A stretch of DNA of 63,587 nucleotides from an uncultured Eubacteriales bacterium (GTDB taxonomy: Bacteria; Bacillota; Clostridia; HGM11514). Below, piece after piece: positions 17,769 to 26,006 of this stretch. Every line of letters starts with the position of its first letter. Positions within the stretch are counted from its first letter, which is position 1. The notes below the pieces were generated by a model. The model had not been told where the DNA came from. It saw only the letters and a list, made by a program, of their open reading frames with translations, and searched no databases. Both the position numbers and the translations under genes were made by a program. Location: contig CABUMF010000009.1 of NCBI GenBank assembly GCA_902492655.1, positions 1 through 63,587 of the forward strand. Reading direction: 5' to 3'.

Positions 17769-18650
17769 TCACACCTTTTCCGTAATTTTCTTTCCGAGAA
17801 TTCCGGTCGGTTTCACAAGCAGAACCACGATTAAAACCGCAAACACGATTGCATCCGACAGGGAAGTGGAAATATATGATTTACTGAAAATTTCGATAAT
17901 ACCGAGTAAAATTCCGCCGATCATAGCGCCGGGAATTGAGCCGATACCTCCGAAAACAGCGGCGGTGAATGCCTTGATACCCGGCATTGAACCTGTTGTA
18001 GGCACAAGCGTGGGATAAGCGGAGCAAAGAAGAACTCCGGCGATTGCGGCAAGCGCACTTCCTATTGCGAAGGTTACGGAAATTGTAACATTAACATTGA
18101 TTCCCATGAGCTCTGCCGCGTCCTTATCCTCAGAAACGGCACGCATTGCCTTGCCCATTCTTGTCTTTTTGGTAAAGAACACAAGACAAACCATGATTAT
18201 TATGCAGGCAGCAACCGTGAGAATTGATTCTGCGGTTACAATGAGCTTTCCGTCAAAAAGCGATAACGAACCAAAGGGAACAACGCTGCCAAATACCTTT
18301 GGTGCGCTTCCCCATATAAGCAATGCGACATTTTGAAGGAAATAGCTCATACCGATAGCCGTGATAAGAACCGCCAGGGATGTAGCTCGTCTCAGAGGCT
18401 TATATGCCAAGCCTTCAATGAGTATGCCAAGTATGGTACAAACAATCATAGCAAACAAAACCGAAACGATGGGAGGTAAGCCGAGATATGCCGTAGTGCA
18501 GAACGAAACATATGCGCCTACCATGATAACATCGCCGTGTGCAAAGTTAAGCATTTTTGCTATACCGTAGACCATTGTATATCCCAGAGCAATGATGGCA
18601 TAGACACTGCCCAGGCTTATACCGTTAATCAAATTAGAAATAAAAGTCAT
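17769..18650 (-). CDS. livH: Branched-chain amino-acid ABC transporter, permease LivH
   Basis: 293 residues, beginning with the typical LivH lead in which SLGSVYAIIALGYTMVYGI (about 13-31) precedes the conserved FAHGDV. Seven to eight membrane segments. GGIGSIPGAMIGGILLG (about 234-250) is the conserved loop contacting the ATPases. It follows the livJ gene after a 157-nt gap that holds a hairpin. Confidence 0.95.
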   Translation of the reverse strand: MTFISNLINGISLGSVYAIIALGYTMVYGIAKMLNFAHGDVIMVGAYVSFCTTAYLGLPPIVSVLFAMIVCTILGILIEGLAYKPLRRATSLAVLITAIGMSYFLQNVALLIWGSAPKVFGSVVPFGSLSLFDGKLIVTAESILTVAACIIIMVCLVFFTKKTRMGKAMRAVSEDKDAAELMGINVNVTISVTFAIGSALAAIAGVLLCSAYPTLVPTTGSMPGIKAFTAAVFGGIGSIPGAMIGGILLGIIEIFSKSYISTSLSDAIVFAVLIVVLLVKPTGILGKKITEKV

Positions 18651-18731
18651 TTGTTGTACCTCAAATCATAACTGAGAGTGAATAAGCGAAGCCTCAAAAT
18701 ACGGCTCGCAAAATTCCTATAAGCAGAAAAT

Positions 18732-18753
18732 GAGGAGAACAAAATGTCTCCTC
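18732..18753 (-). promoter_or_regulatory. Hairpin between livJ and livH
   Basis: Inverted repeat GAGGAGA / TCTCCTC with an 8-nt loop, flanked by AT-rich sequence, in the 157-nt gap. On the minus strand only ATTTTC follows, so it is a weak terminator at best. It is more likely an attenuator or an mRNA 3'-end stabiliser that lets the binding-protein message exceed the permease message. Confidence 0.5.
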
Positions 18754-18807
18754 TATTTTCGTTTGACAACTAAATTGGCAATAATATTGTGACAGTGATT
18801 GCACAAA

Positions 18808-19995
18808 TTACATACCTACATAAACGCCTTCTTTAATAACCATACCCTTAGGCGCCTTTGAAACTTCACCTGTTTCGGACCAGTGCATATTATCACCTGT
18901 AAGACCGTTGAAGGAGAAGTCGCTTGAAGTGAATCTTGCAATGAGCTTTTCGCAAATGTCGTTTGCGCTCATGTCAGCTGTAATACCTTCAGCCTTGCAA
19001 GCCTCGTAGATTGCGTAAACGCAGTCATAAGCATCGGCAGCAAACTGGTTAGGTGTTTCGCCGAATTTTTCTTCATATTTAGCAACGAAGTTCTTTGTGA
19101 GCTCGTCTTCTGCATCGGCTGTGAAGGGAGTAAGAAGCATTACGCCTTCTGCCAAGGAAGTGTCGAAGTTTTCGAGTGTAAGAATACCGTCCATACCGTC
19201 AACGCCGAAGAACTTAGGTTCATACTGCATTGCCTTTGCCTGCTTTAAGATAAGAGAAGCAGGTGTATAGTAAATAGGAAGGAACAGAAGGTCAGCGCCC
19301 GAAGCCTTGATTTCGGAAAGCTGTGAGTTGAAGTCGTTTGCGGAATCGTCGGTAAATGTCTTTACGCATACGATTTCAAGTCCCTGCTTATCTGCTTCAG
19401 ACTGGAACTTCTGATAAATACCTGTTGAATAAGCGTCAGAGTTGTTATAGATTACAGCGATTTTTGAACCGAGGTTCTGTTCTTTGATGTATTCTGCGGA
19501 TGCAACACCCTGGTTAGGATCTGTAAAGCACATCTGGAACATTGATGTTTTACGCTGAATTGTAACATTTCCGTTTTCGTCGGGCTGTCCTCCGAGAACA
19601 TCTGTGGAAGAAGCGGAAGGAGTGATTGCAAAAATGCGGTCAGCATCAAGCTCTGTGGAAACTGCGATACAGGGCTGTGTTGTAACTGTACCGAGAGAAA
19701 TCTGCATACCCCAGTCCTTAAGCTTGTTGTATGCGTTTACCGCTTTTTCGGCATCGTTTTCATCGTCCTCATATTTGAGTTCAAACTTGAGGTCGCCCTT
19801 AGCGTTAACTTCTTCAAGAGCGATTTCCGCTCCGTTCTTAACTGCCTGTCCGTAAATGGCAGCGCCGCCTGTAATCGGACCGATTGCACCGATTTTGATT
19901 GCGTCGGAAGATTCTTTCTTCCCGCAGCCTGCGAAGCATGTCAAAAGTACCGCGAAAACCGTAACAATGCTTACAACTTTTAAAAACTTTTTCAT
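18808..19995 (-). CDS. livJ: Branched-chain amino-acid-binding lipoprotein (LivJ/LivK type)
   Basis: 395 residues from ATG 19995, chosen because AGAGG precedes it and the signal peptide MKKFLKVVSIVTVF begins there; a longer upstream frame is not a start. The lipobox is FAGC, so the protein is anchored to the membrane and serves as the extracellular receptor of the ABC transporter. The mature chain opens with IKIGAIGPITGGAAIYGQ, the type I periplasmic-binding fold of the Leu/Ile/Val receptors. Actual ligand (branched-chain, other amino acid, or amide) cannot be fixed by sequence. Confidence 0.93.
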   Translation of the reverse strand: MKKFLKVVSIVTVFAVLLTCFAGCGKKESSDAIKIGAIGPITGGAAIYGQAVKNGAEIALEEVNAKGDLKFELKYEDDENDAEKAVNAYNKLKDWGMQISLGTVTTQPCIAVSTELDADRIFAITPSASSTDVLGGQPDENGNVTIQRKTSMFQMCFTDPNQGVASAEYIKEQNLGSKIAVIYNNSDAYSTGIYQKFQSEADKQGLEIVCVKTFTDDSANDFNSQLSEIKASGADLLFLPIYYTPASLILKQAKAMQYEPKFFGVDGMDGILTLENFDTSLAEGVMLLTPFTADAEDELTKNFVAKYEEKFGETPNQFAADAYDCVYAIYEACKAEGITADMSANDICEKLIARFTSSDFSFNGLTGDNMHWSETGEVSKAPKGMVIKEGVYVGM

Positions 19996-20023
19996 ACGAT
20001 TACCTCTTTCTATAAGATTACTT

Positions 20024-20061
20024 GTTAACAAAATGTTAACACAATTTTTGCGTCGTGTCAA
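20024..20061 (-). promoter_or_regulatory. livJ promoter with palindromic operator over the -10 box
   Basis: Minus-strand TTGACA (20056-20061) and TAACAT (20033-20038) with a 17-nt spacer. The perfect palindrome GTTAACA-AAA-TGTTAAC (20024-20040) covers the -10 box and start region, so a dimeric repressor bound there would block initiation. Confidence 0.75.
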
Positions 20062-20167
20062 GAAAAATGCGTAATCTGTTTGTAATATTGTGCAAAAGAT
20101 ATATTTTAGAGCTTAAATTTGTGTATAAAATCGGACAATTTTGCATGATTTGTCTTATAAACTTGCA

Positions 20168-21139
20168 TTAATTGAGAAATTCTGCATTAAAAGTGTCAAT
20201 CATGGGGAATCTTATAAGCTCTGCCGAATCGAGATTTTCTTTGTGCATATCGACCGCACAAATTCGATGACCGTCATATGTCTTATAATAATAAATGCCC
20301 TTATCCGCACTTATGCACGAGGTGTATATTGTGTATTCGTATTTTCCGTCAACATCACAGCATCCCTTGACCTGATTAACAGAGCCCAATATGTGAAATA
20401 ACCTTCCGACCGAGCCTTGCTCATCATTCTGAGGTGAGGAATTCGCTCTTACAAATGCCGCACGCACAAATCTCGAGCCCGAAGACCAATCTCCCGGGAG
20501 CCCGATTGCACCCATACCGCGGCTGTAAAGCTTAATATCAAGCTCGCTGCCAAAATTAATTTCCGGCTGTTTTGGAGAAAGGGAAGCATAGTTATTGAGG
20601 GCGAACATCTGAAACGGAAACGGCGGATTGTTTGTCATAACATTCGTGGGGTTTTCATAGATGTTTAAGCCGTCCTTTGTTGATTCGACCGTAATACATT
20701 CGCTCTTGTCGGCAATCATCCAATGAAGCTGTGCCGCCGGCAATTTATCACTGAAGGGCTTGTCCGTAATGTTTGTATTCCGGAGAAGCTCTTTTGCTTC
20801 GCAAACGCTTTTGCATTGCCTTAAAATCCATATTATGAATTCGTACTGTGCAACATTTTTTGCATTTTGTTTAAACTCGTTGTACCTTGCATTACCCACA
20901 AAGTTAAGCCCTGCCATACACAGACCGCATTCGTTTGCGGCATCGTAAAACATTGGGTAATTGCCTTCGACATGAGCCGTACCGATTATTGCATAGCAAC
21001 TTTTCGGAGTCCCTTCGTAAAAGAATTTGATTTCTTTGTTTCTCGGGAGTATAACAATTTCCTCGCCGTATGAAAACTCGTAATCCAGCGTTCTTCCGAA
21101 ATAAAGACCGTTATCGTTAAAACAAGCCGCAGTACACAA
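20168..21139 (-). CDS. cbh: Choloylglycine hydrolase, probable bile salt hydrolase
   Basis: 323 residues. The start is TTG at 21139 behind a strong GGGAGGA, which puts the Ntn nucleophile at Cys2 (MCTAAC) after removal of the first residue. Other active-site positions of the Clostridium bile salt hydrolases are present: Arg16 and Asp19 in GRTLDYE, Asn in AGLNFVGNARY, Asn in TNNPPF, and Arg in SGSRFVRAAF. The ending KGIYYYKTYDGHRICAVDM matches the bile-acid branch better than penicillin V acylases. It has no signal peptide, so it acts in the cytoplasm, cleaving glycine or taurine from conjugated bile acids. It follows the copper-amine-oxidase-like gene by 15 nt and shares its promoter. Confidence 0.88.
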   Translation of the reverse strand: MCTAACFNDNGLYFGRTLDYEFSYGEEIVILPRNKEIKFFYEGTPKSCYAIIGTAHVEGNYPMFYDAANECGLCMAGLNFVGNARYNEFKQNAKNVAQYEFIIWILRQCKSVCEAKELLRNTNITDKPFSDKLPAAQLHWMIADKSECITVESTKDGLNIYENPTNVMTNNPPFPFQMFALNNYASLSPKQPEINFGSELDIKLYSRGMGAIGLPGDWSSGSRFVRAAFVRANSSPQNDEQGSVGRLFHILGSVNQVKGCCDVDGKYEYTIYTSCISADKGIYYYKTYDGHRICAVDMHKENLDSAELIRFPMIDTFNAEFLN

Positions 21140-21154
21140 TTTTTGGTTCCTCCC

Positions 21155-22036
21155 TTATTTGGTAAGTATAATGATTTCTTTTGACTCTGCCTTCCATTTT
21201 ACGGTTGCGTACATTGCCTCCGCAACTGCACGAACAGGCAGATAAGTTCTGCTGTTCCTTATAACGGGCGGAACATCGAGCATGATTTCTTCGCCGTTGC
21301 GATACGCAACATTTTTGTTTACATAAAGCTCAAGAGTAACCGCACCGGTTTTTTCCACAAGTGTTACAAGTTGTTTATCGGGATCCCATGAAACCTTGTA
21401 ATCCATGCTTTCGGCTATTGCACGAATCGGAACGACAGTCCTGTCATCTATAATAAGAGGGGTACTGTCGGATTCTACCGGGCTGGCATTTACAAGGATT
21501 TTTATTGCTCCGTTTGAATAATCAATGGTTTCGAGCATAGTCTCAATATCGGAAAAATGGTTGTCAACCCTGTTTCTTGTGTAAATAACCTCGTATATTC
21601 TTCCGTTTTCCACCGTCAGCAAGGTAGTGAAATAATATTTTTTTCCGGATACTTCGCAAGCCTTTTCATATCTGTAATACAGGCGCCCTCCGTAATACTC
21701 CATTCTGTCAACGATAGATTCGGTTTTTGCTGTCACGATAGGCGCACCGGGAATATATGCCGCAAGTCTGTCGTCGCTGTACTTGTTTTCGCAAAAATTG
21801 CGAAGATAATCCTCGGTAACATCAGCCATAGTATATCCTATGTTGCAGGAGGTTATAACAAATTGCTCGTCAGTAGTTTTATACTTGAATCCGAAGCTTT
21901 CGCCGGAAAGCCTTTCCCAGTCCTCCGAGAGGAAAAACGCCACACCGTCATCAAAGCTTGAGACCTTTTGGTCTGCATAACACACGCTTGCGGACGCCAT
22001 ACATAACGCCAGAATAAGTACGATCAGTTTTTTCAT
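21155..22036 (-). CDS. Secreted protein with copper amine oxidase-like N-terminal domains
   Basis: 293 residues from ATG 22036 (GGGAGA upstream); a longer frame to 22255 is not real, as the signal peptide begins at 22036 (MKKLIVLILALCMASASVCYA). The middle 170 residues are an unassigned domain. The C-terminal 110 residues are the copper-amine-oxidase-N type repeat found in many clostridial wall proteins, with DDRTVVPIRAIAESM and NSRTYLPVRAVAEAM. Such domains are structural or wall-binding and do not imply an oxidase. First gene of a two-gene unit with the choloylglycine hydrolase. Confidence 0.85.
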   Translation of the reverse strand: MKKLIVLILALCMASASVCYADQKVSSFDDGVAFFLSEDWERLSGESFGFKYKTTDEQFVITSCNIGYTMADVTEDYLRNFCENKYSDDRLAAYIPGAPIVTAKTESIVDRMEYYGGRLYYRYEKACEVSGKKYYFTTLLTVENGRIYEVIYTRNRVDNHFSDIETMLETIDYSNGAIKILVNASPVESDSTPLIIDDRTVVPIRAIAESMDYKVSWDPDKQLVTLVEKTGAVTLELYVNKNVAYRNGEEIMLDVPPVIRNSRTYLPVRAVAEAMYATVKWKAESKEIIILTK

Positions 22037-22070
22037 AATTTTACATCTCCCAATATTATAATATGCCCAT

Positions 22071-22099
22071 ATTATACAATAAAATCCATACATTGTCAA
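22071..22099 (-). promoter_or_regulatory. Perfect consensus sigma-A promoter
   Basis: Minus-strand TTGACA (22094-22099) and TATAAT (22071-22076) with exactly 17 nt between them. It drives the copper-amine-oxidase-like gene and the choloylglycine hydrolase. Confidence 0.9.
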
Positions 22100-22119
22100 T
22101 GCTTTGTTAAGCGTCAAAA

Positions 22120-22149
22120 AACAAAAAACAACCGAAAAAGTCGGTTGTT
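22120..22149 (-). terminator. rpsT terminator
   Basis: Minus strand: stem AACAACCGA / TCGGTTGTT with a 5-nt loop, followed by TTTTGTTTTTT. It lies just past the rpsT stop codon. Confidence 0.92.
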
Positions 22150-22166
22150 TAAGGTTAGTTAAATAT

Positions 22167-22427
22167 TTACGCTTTTGCAAGCTTGGTTGCGAGCTGAGCC
22201 TTTTTGTGTGCAGCATTATTCTTATGAAGAATACCCTTTGCGGCAGCCTGGTCAAGCTTCTTTACAGCAAGCTTAAAAGCAGCTGTCTTAACCTCTGCGT
22301 CACCCGATTCGAGTGCAGCATCAAAATTCTTAAGAGCTGTCTTCAATGCAGACTTAATCATCTGATTTCTGATAGTTTTGGTTTTTATAACTCTAACCTT
22401 TTTAATCGCAGAAACTGTATTAGGCAA
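22167..22427 (-). CDS. rpsT: 30S ribosomal protein S20
   Basis: 86 residues from TTG 22427, which gives MPNTVSAIKKVRV, the family's start; GGGAGGTG lies 6 nt upstream. A longer reading to 22454 would add nine non-homologous residues and has no ribosome-binding site. Basic helical hairpin with TIRNQMIKSALKTALKNF. S20 binds 16S rRNA early in 30S assembly. In other Firmicutes rpsT stands near gpr and spoIIP; here spoIIP is next to it on the same strand and gpr is absent. Confidence 0.95.
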   Translation of the reverse strand: MPNTVSAIKKVRVIKTKTIRNQMIKSALKTALKNFDAALESGDAEVKTAAFKLAVKKLDQAAAKGILHKNNAAHKKAQLATKLAKA

Positions 22428-22465
22428 ATCGTTCACCTCCCGATACCTATTCATTCATAACACAT

Positions 22466-22494
22466 AGTTTAACACATTATTTTCAAAAAATCAA
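22466..22494 (-). promoter_or_regulatory. rpsT promoter
   Basis: Minus-strand TTGATT (22489-22494) and TAAACT (22466-22471), 17-nt spacer, upstream of the rpsT ribosome-binding site. Confidence 0.55.
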
Positions 22495-22540
22495 GCATTT
22501 TTTTGAAAAAAATTAATTTTTTTAGAGTTTTTGGCGGATT

Positions 22541-23566
22541 TCAAGCCGTAATCACATCAAAAAGCGCATCCGCAAACGATGCGGCGCCGAGTTTTGCTTC
22601 TTCAAGGCTGTTGCCGTTTCCGCCGCATTCCACTATCATCATGCCGGGAGAAAGGTTTTGGTTAAATCTTTCTGTGCGCAAATCGAGAGGCCTTGCAAGC
22701 CCCGGATATTTTTCGTTCATGCTCCTTTGAATTTTAAGCCCCAATGAAAGATTTTGCCGCCAGTTCGGATGATAAAGGCCTCCTTCGTCGGTACCTATTA
22801 CAAGCATTATCTGAGCCTCTGTTTCTCCGTTAATATCGGCGGTTACCCTCAGCCCCGAGCCGTCCTCGTATGTAATACCGTCACGGTGAACATCAAGAAC
22901 AATCTTTATGGACGGATTTTCGGAGAGAATACTTTCGGCGCTTTCGTAGCTCCTTAAGTATGAACCGTTGTAGTCGTAATCATGCACGGTTTTGCAATGA
23001 ATTACATTTACGCCCCTTTCCAAAAGAACGCTCTCTATGACATTTCCTACTGCAACAACATTTTTTTCTTCATCGTCCGTGCGATCGGAGCCTTCAAAGC
23101 TTTCGGTGGTGTGCGTATGAAGAATAAGAACCTGCGGAAGCGTTGAATTGAGCTCAATCGGGATAAAATCAAGGCTTTCTTCGGACAGGGCATCGGCATC
23201 AACCGAAAAGCTCGTGTGATTTTTTGTTTGCGTTCCGATTGACGGGATTGAAATCGCTTTCGAGGCAGGCGCAGAGGCAGGAGCCTCCTGTTCTTCTTCC
23301 GGGGGTTCTGTCTTAAGCTCTTTTATGGGTTTTCGGGATTCGGATGCTGCCGCAAATACTATGTTGGAGCTTGCGAAAAGGGCTTTATAGTTTGAAAGTA
23401 TTCCCTCGGAGTTGTCCATGCACAAAAGAGCGGTACGAAAAACAAATAGGCTGCAGGGAACACGAAAGCTTATTCTTGCCGTCAATATTATCAGAATTAA
23501 GACGGAAATAACCGCAAGCTGCCTTTTTTTAATCACAAAAGCCACGCTTTTGAAGCCTCTTTTCAT
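22541..23566 (-). CDS. spoIIP: Stage II sporulation protein P
   Basis: 341 residues from ATG 23566, preferred over a GTG at 23575 because of the AGGGGG spacing. One membrane segment near residues 18-36, a proline/glutamate-rich linker (about 85-105), then the SpoIIP amidase/endopeptidase domain with LILHTHTTESF (zinc His), VLDVHRDGI and GMMIVECGGNGN. SpoIIP works with SpoIID and SpoIIM to strip peptidoglycan during engulfment. Its presence indicates an endospore former. Confidence 0.93.
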   Translation of the reverse strand: MKRGFKSVAFVIKKRQLAVISVLILIILTARISFRVPCSLFVFRTALLCMDNSEGILSNYKALFASSNIVFAAASESRKPIKELKTEPPEEEQEAPASAPASKAISIPSIGTQTKNHTSFSVDADALSEESLDFIPIELNSTLPQVLILHTHTTESFEGSDRTDDEEKNVVAVGNVIESVLLERGVNVIHCKTVHDYDYNGSYLRSYESAESILSENPSIKIVLDVHRDGITYEDGSGLRVTADINGETEAQIMLVIGTDEGGLYHPNWRQNLSLGLKIQRSMNEKYPGLARPLDLRTERFNQNLSPGMMIVECGGNGNSLEEAKLGAASFADALFDVITA

Positions 23567-23642
23567 CCTTGCCACCCCCTTTTTTGAGTGTATTTGGTTA
23601 AAACAGGTTTTATTACAGTAAAATTAATTATTGAAAATTGTA

Positions 23643-23671
23643 TTTACATAATCAATATTTTGATGTATAAT
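23643..23671 (+). promoter_or_regulatory. Promoter of the NUDIX-vanW unit
   Basis: TTTACA (23643-23648) and TATAAT (23666-23671) with a 17-nt spacer, followed by AGGAGG at 23688. Confidence 0.75.
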
Positions 23672-23710
23672 ATAATAATAAAGATTTAGGAGGTGTTTAC
23701 GCTGAACAGA

Positions 23711-24286
23711 ATGTCGGAACAATTTGAAAAGCTTAACGGCCGGTTCGGCGGAAACGCCGTTCTGAAATGCGTTGAGCTGGATTTTAAAAGCAAGAAGTTT
23801 TTTAATTCCTTCAAAAGAACAATCCGAACCGATCGTTGCGGAGAGGTTGCATTTGCTCTTGAACGCAAAAACGGGAAATTTGTCGTCATAAGAAACAATA
23901 TCTATCCGGACGGTATTTACAGAATTCCTACTGGCGGGATCCGTTTCGGAGAGGATGTCTTATCCGCATTATACCGTGAAATAAGTGAAGAGCTTGGCGT
24001 AAATGTTGAACTGAAGCGTTTTCTCGGTGCGGTGAAATATGATATAAGCTATCACGATGAGCATATTGATTTTTATTCGTTCGTGTTCTGGATGAAGGAA
24101 GTATCGGGCACGATATTGAAGGACGCAACGCAGAATGAGATAAGTGATTTTGCGGAAGCGGATCTTCAATTTTTGGAGCAAATATCGGAAAAGCTTCAAT
24201 CCGAAGGCGAAGACCGCGGCGATTGGAGAAGCTTTCGTTTTCAGACAACATCATTTATAATTCCGTTTCTTAAAAACGAATACTGA
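23711..24286 (+). CDS. NUDIX hydrolase
   Basis: 191 residues if started at ATG 23711. The only strong ribosome-binding site, AGGAGG at 23688-23693, is 17 nt before that ATG but 8 nt before an in-frame CTG at 23702, so CTG may be the real start. The Nudix box spans about 86-108 of the product: G-x5-E-x7-RE-hydrophobic-x-EE-x-G-hydrophobic, visible as GGIRFGED then REISEELGV. Such enzymes cleave nucleoside diphosphates linked to another group, often damaged nucleotides or sugar nucleotides. The target is not readable. It lies 14 nt before the VanW gene, in one unit. Confidence 0.85.
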   Translation: MSEQFEKLNGRFGGNAVLKCVELDFKSKKFFNSFKRTIRTDRCGEVAFALERKNGKFVVIRNNIYPDGIYRIPTGGIRFGEDVLSALYREISEELGVNVELKRFLGAVKYDISYHDEHIDFYSFVFWMKEVSGTILKDATQNEISDFAEADLQFLEQISEKLQSEGEDRGDWRSFRFQTTSFIIPFLKNEY

Positions 24287-24300
24287 GAAGGTTTACGGTA

Positions 24301-25869
24301 ATGTCAAAAATTAAGACTCATAAATTAAGATGGATAATAATTATTGCGGCGGCACTGCTTGTTTTTGGGAGCGTTGTTTATTCTTTGGTTTTGCTCGGCA
24401 ACGACAAAACGGTGGCGGACGGCGTTTCGGTACTTAGTATTGATGTGGGCGAAATGACAAGGGTGGATGCAAGACAGAAGATAAGAGATAATCTTCCCGA
24501 AAAATTGGATAACAAGGATATTGAGCTTATTTGCGGGGAGGAAACCGTGAGTGTAAGCACCGATGAGCTCTCTCCCGAAATAAATGTTTCCGAAACGGTT
24601 GACAAAGTGTTTGACTACGGAAAAAGCGGTTCTGCGCTTTCGAGGCTTAAAAAACTGCTTTTAGCCAAGCTTTTCGGGCATGAGGTCAGAGCGGTGATAG
24701 ATGTAAATGATGACGCTCTTACCGATGTTTTGGAACCGTTTACAAGGAATATTGAAAATCCGTATTTACCGGCAAATTATGTTGTTGAGCCGGAACAGAT
24801 TGTTGTTATTCCGGGAAAAAGAGGCAAGGGAATTGATCGCAAAAATCTGAAAGACAAATTATACGATTGCATTTTCATAGGAAAAAGCAGCAGGATAGAG
24901 GTTGAAATATCGGATTGCGATCCAACCGTATTTTCTGCGGAAAGGCTTCACAAAATATTTGCTTGCGAGCCTGAAAATGCAGGCTTTGCAAGGGATGAGA
25001 ACGGCAAAATTGTTGTAACCGACAGTAAAATCGGTGTGGATTTCAATATAAAAACCGCACAGAAAATTCTTGACAAGGCAAAGGGCGGCGAGGCCTTCAT
25101 TCCGATAGTGGCAACAAAGCCCGATGTAAAAAGCGATGAATTGAGTTCAAAGCTGTATTGCGATGAGCTCAGCAGTTACTCATCGTCATATACGGTTGGG
25201 AATACCGGAAGAGCGAAAAATCTCGAGCTTGCTTCCTCAAAGCTTAACGGAACGGAGCTTCTTCCGGGAGAGGTTTTTTCATATGTGGGGACGGTAGGCA
25301 ACGGAACCTATGAGGAAGGATATGTCGATGCGCCCGTTTATGCGGACGGAGAGGTCGCAACCGGTGTTGCCGGAGGAATATGTCAGGGCTCTTCAACCCT
25401 TTATTGTGCAGTGCTTTTTGCGGATTTGAAGGTTGTGGAGAGGGTTAACCACTCCATGCCGGTTGGGTATGTTCCTTACGGAATGGACGCAACGATTGCT
25501 ACACCGTATATAGATTTCAAGTTCTCAAATTCAACGGATTATCCGCTGAAAATCGAGGCGACGGCAAGCGGCGGCGTACTCAAAATAAGGCTGATCGGCA
25601 CAAACACCGAGCCTTCAAAGGAAGTTGAAATATCAAACAAGAAAATTGAAACAATTCCTTATGAAACCAAGGAAATCGAGACCGAGGATCTATCCCCGGG
25701 CGAAAAACGAATAAAGCAAAACGGATCTGACGGCTGTGTTGTTGAAACCTATAAAACAATAAACATAGACGGCGCTGAAAAAAGTACGGTTAAAATTTCA
25801 ACAAGCCGTTACTCGCAAATTCCCAAGATTGTCGAGATAGGAAAAGATTCGGAAGATAAAAAGGACTAA
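24301..25869 (+). CDS. VanW-family wall-associated protein
   Basis: 522 residues. A membrane anchor at about 10-32 is followed by two peptidoglycan-binding-4 type repeats, then the VanW domain (about 300-430: LNGTELLPGEVFSY, GGICQGSSTLYCAVLFADL, NHSMPVGYVPYG), and a G5-like C-terminal module (about 440-515). VanW proteins are found in the wall of many Clostridia; their exact biochemical role is not established. The gene stops at TAA 25867, but the same frame continues for 18 codons (PEESQKPEKKSETAEAED) to a second TAA at 25924, so the tail looks recently shortened. Confidence 0.88.
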   Translation: MSKIKTHKLRWIIIIAAALLVFGSVVYSLVLLGNDKTVADGVSVLSIDVGEMTRVDARQKIRDNLPEKLDNKDIELICGEETVSVSTDELSPEINVSETVDKVFDYGKSGSALSRLKKLLLAKLFGHEVRAVIDVNDDALTDVLEPFTRNIENPYLPANYVVEPEQIVVIPGKRGKGIDRKNLKDKLYDCIFIGKSSRIEVEISDCDPTVFSAERLHKIFACEPENAGFARDENGKIVVTDSKIGVDFNIKTAQKILDKAKGGEAFIPIVATKPDVKSDELSSKLYCDELSSYSSSYTVGNTGRAKNLELASSKLNGTELLPGEVFSYVGTVGNGTYEEGYVDAPVYADGEVATGVAGGICQGSSTLYCAVLFADLKVVERVNHSMPVGYVPYGMDATIATPYIDFKFSNSTDYPLKIEATASGGVLKIRLIGTNTEPSKEVEISNKKIETIPYETKEIETEDLSPGEKRIKQNGSDGCVVETYKTINIDGAEKSTVKISTSRYSQIPKIVEIGKDSEDKKD

Positions 25870-26006
25870 CCGGAAGAATCTCAAAAACCCGAAAAAAAAT
25901 CGGAAACAGCCGAGGCAGAGGATTAAAGAAGCCACCGCCAAATTTAGTTTCGCGGGCGGAGTGCTTGATATAATCCAACTGCAATTTAAAAAAAGGGTGA
26001 CGATGA

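Noticed and set aside
20062..22255. Longer N-terminal extensions for livJ and the copper-amine-oxidase-like gene
   Set aside because: Both extensions run over promoter sequence and lie before clear signal peptides and ribosome-binding sites, so shorter starts were used.
5911..25869. Stop-codon reassignment explaining the in-frame stops at 5911 (TGA), 7212 (TAG) and 25867 (TAA)
   Set aside because: All three stop codons are involved, other genes end normally with each, and prfB itself uses TGA as its regulatory stop, so the standard code holds.
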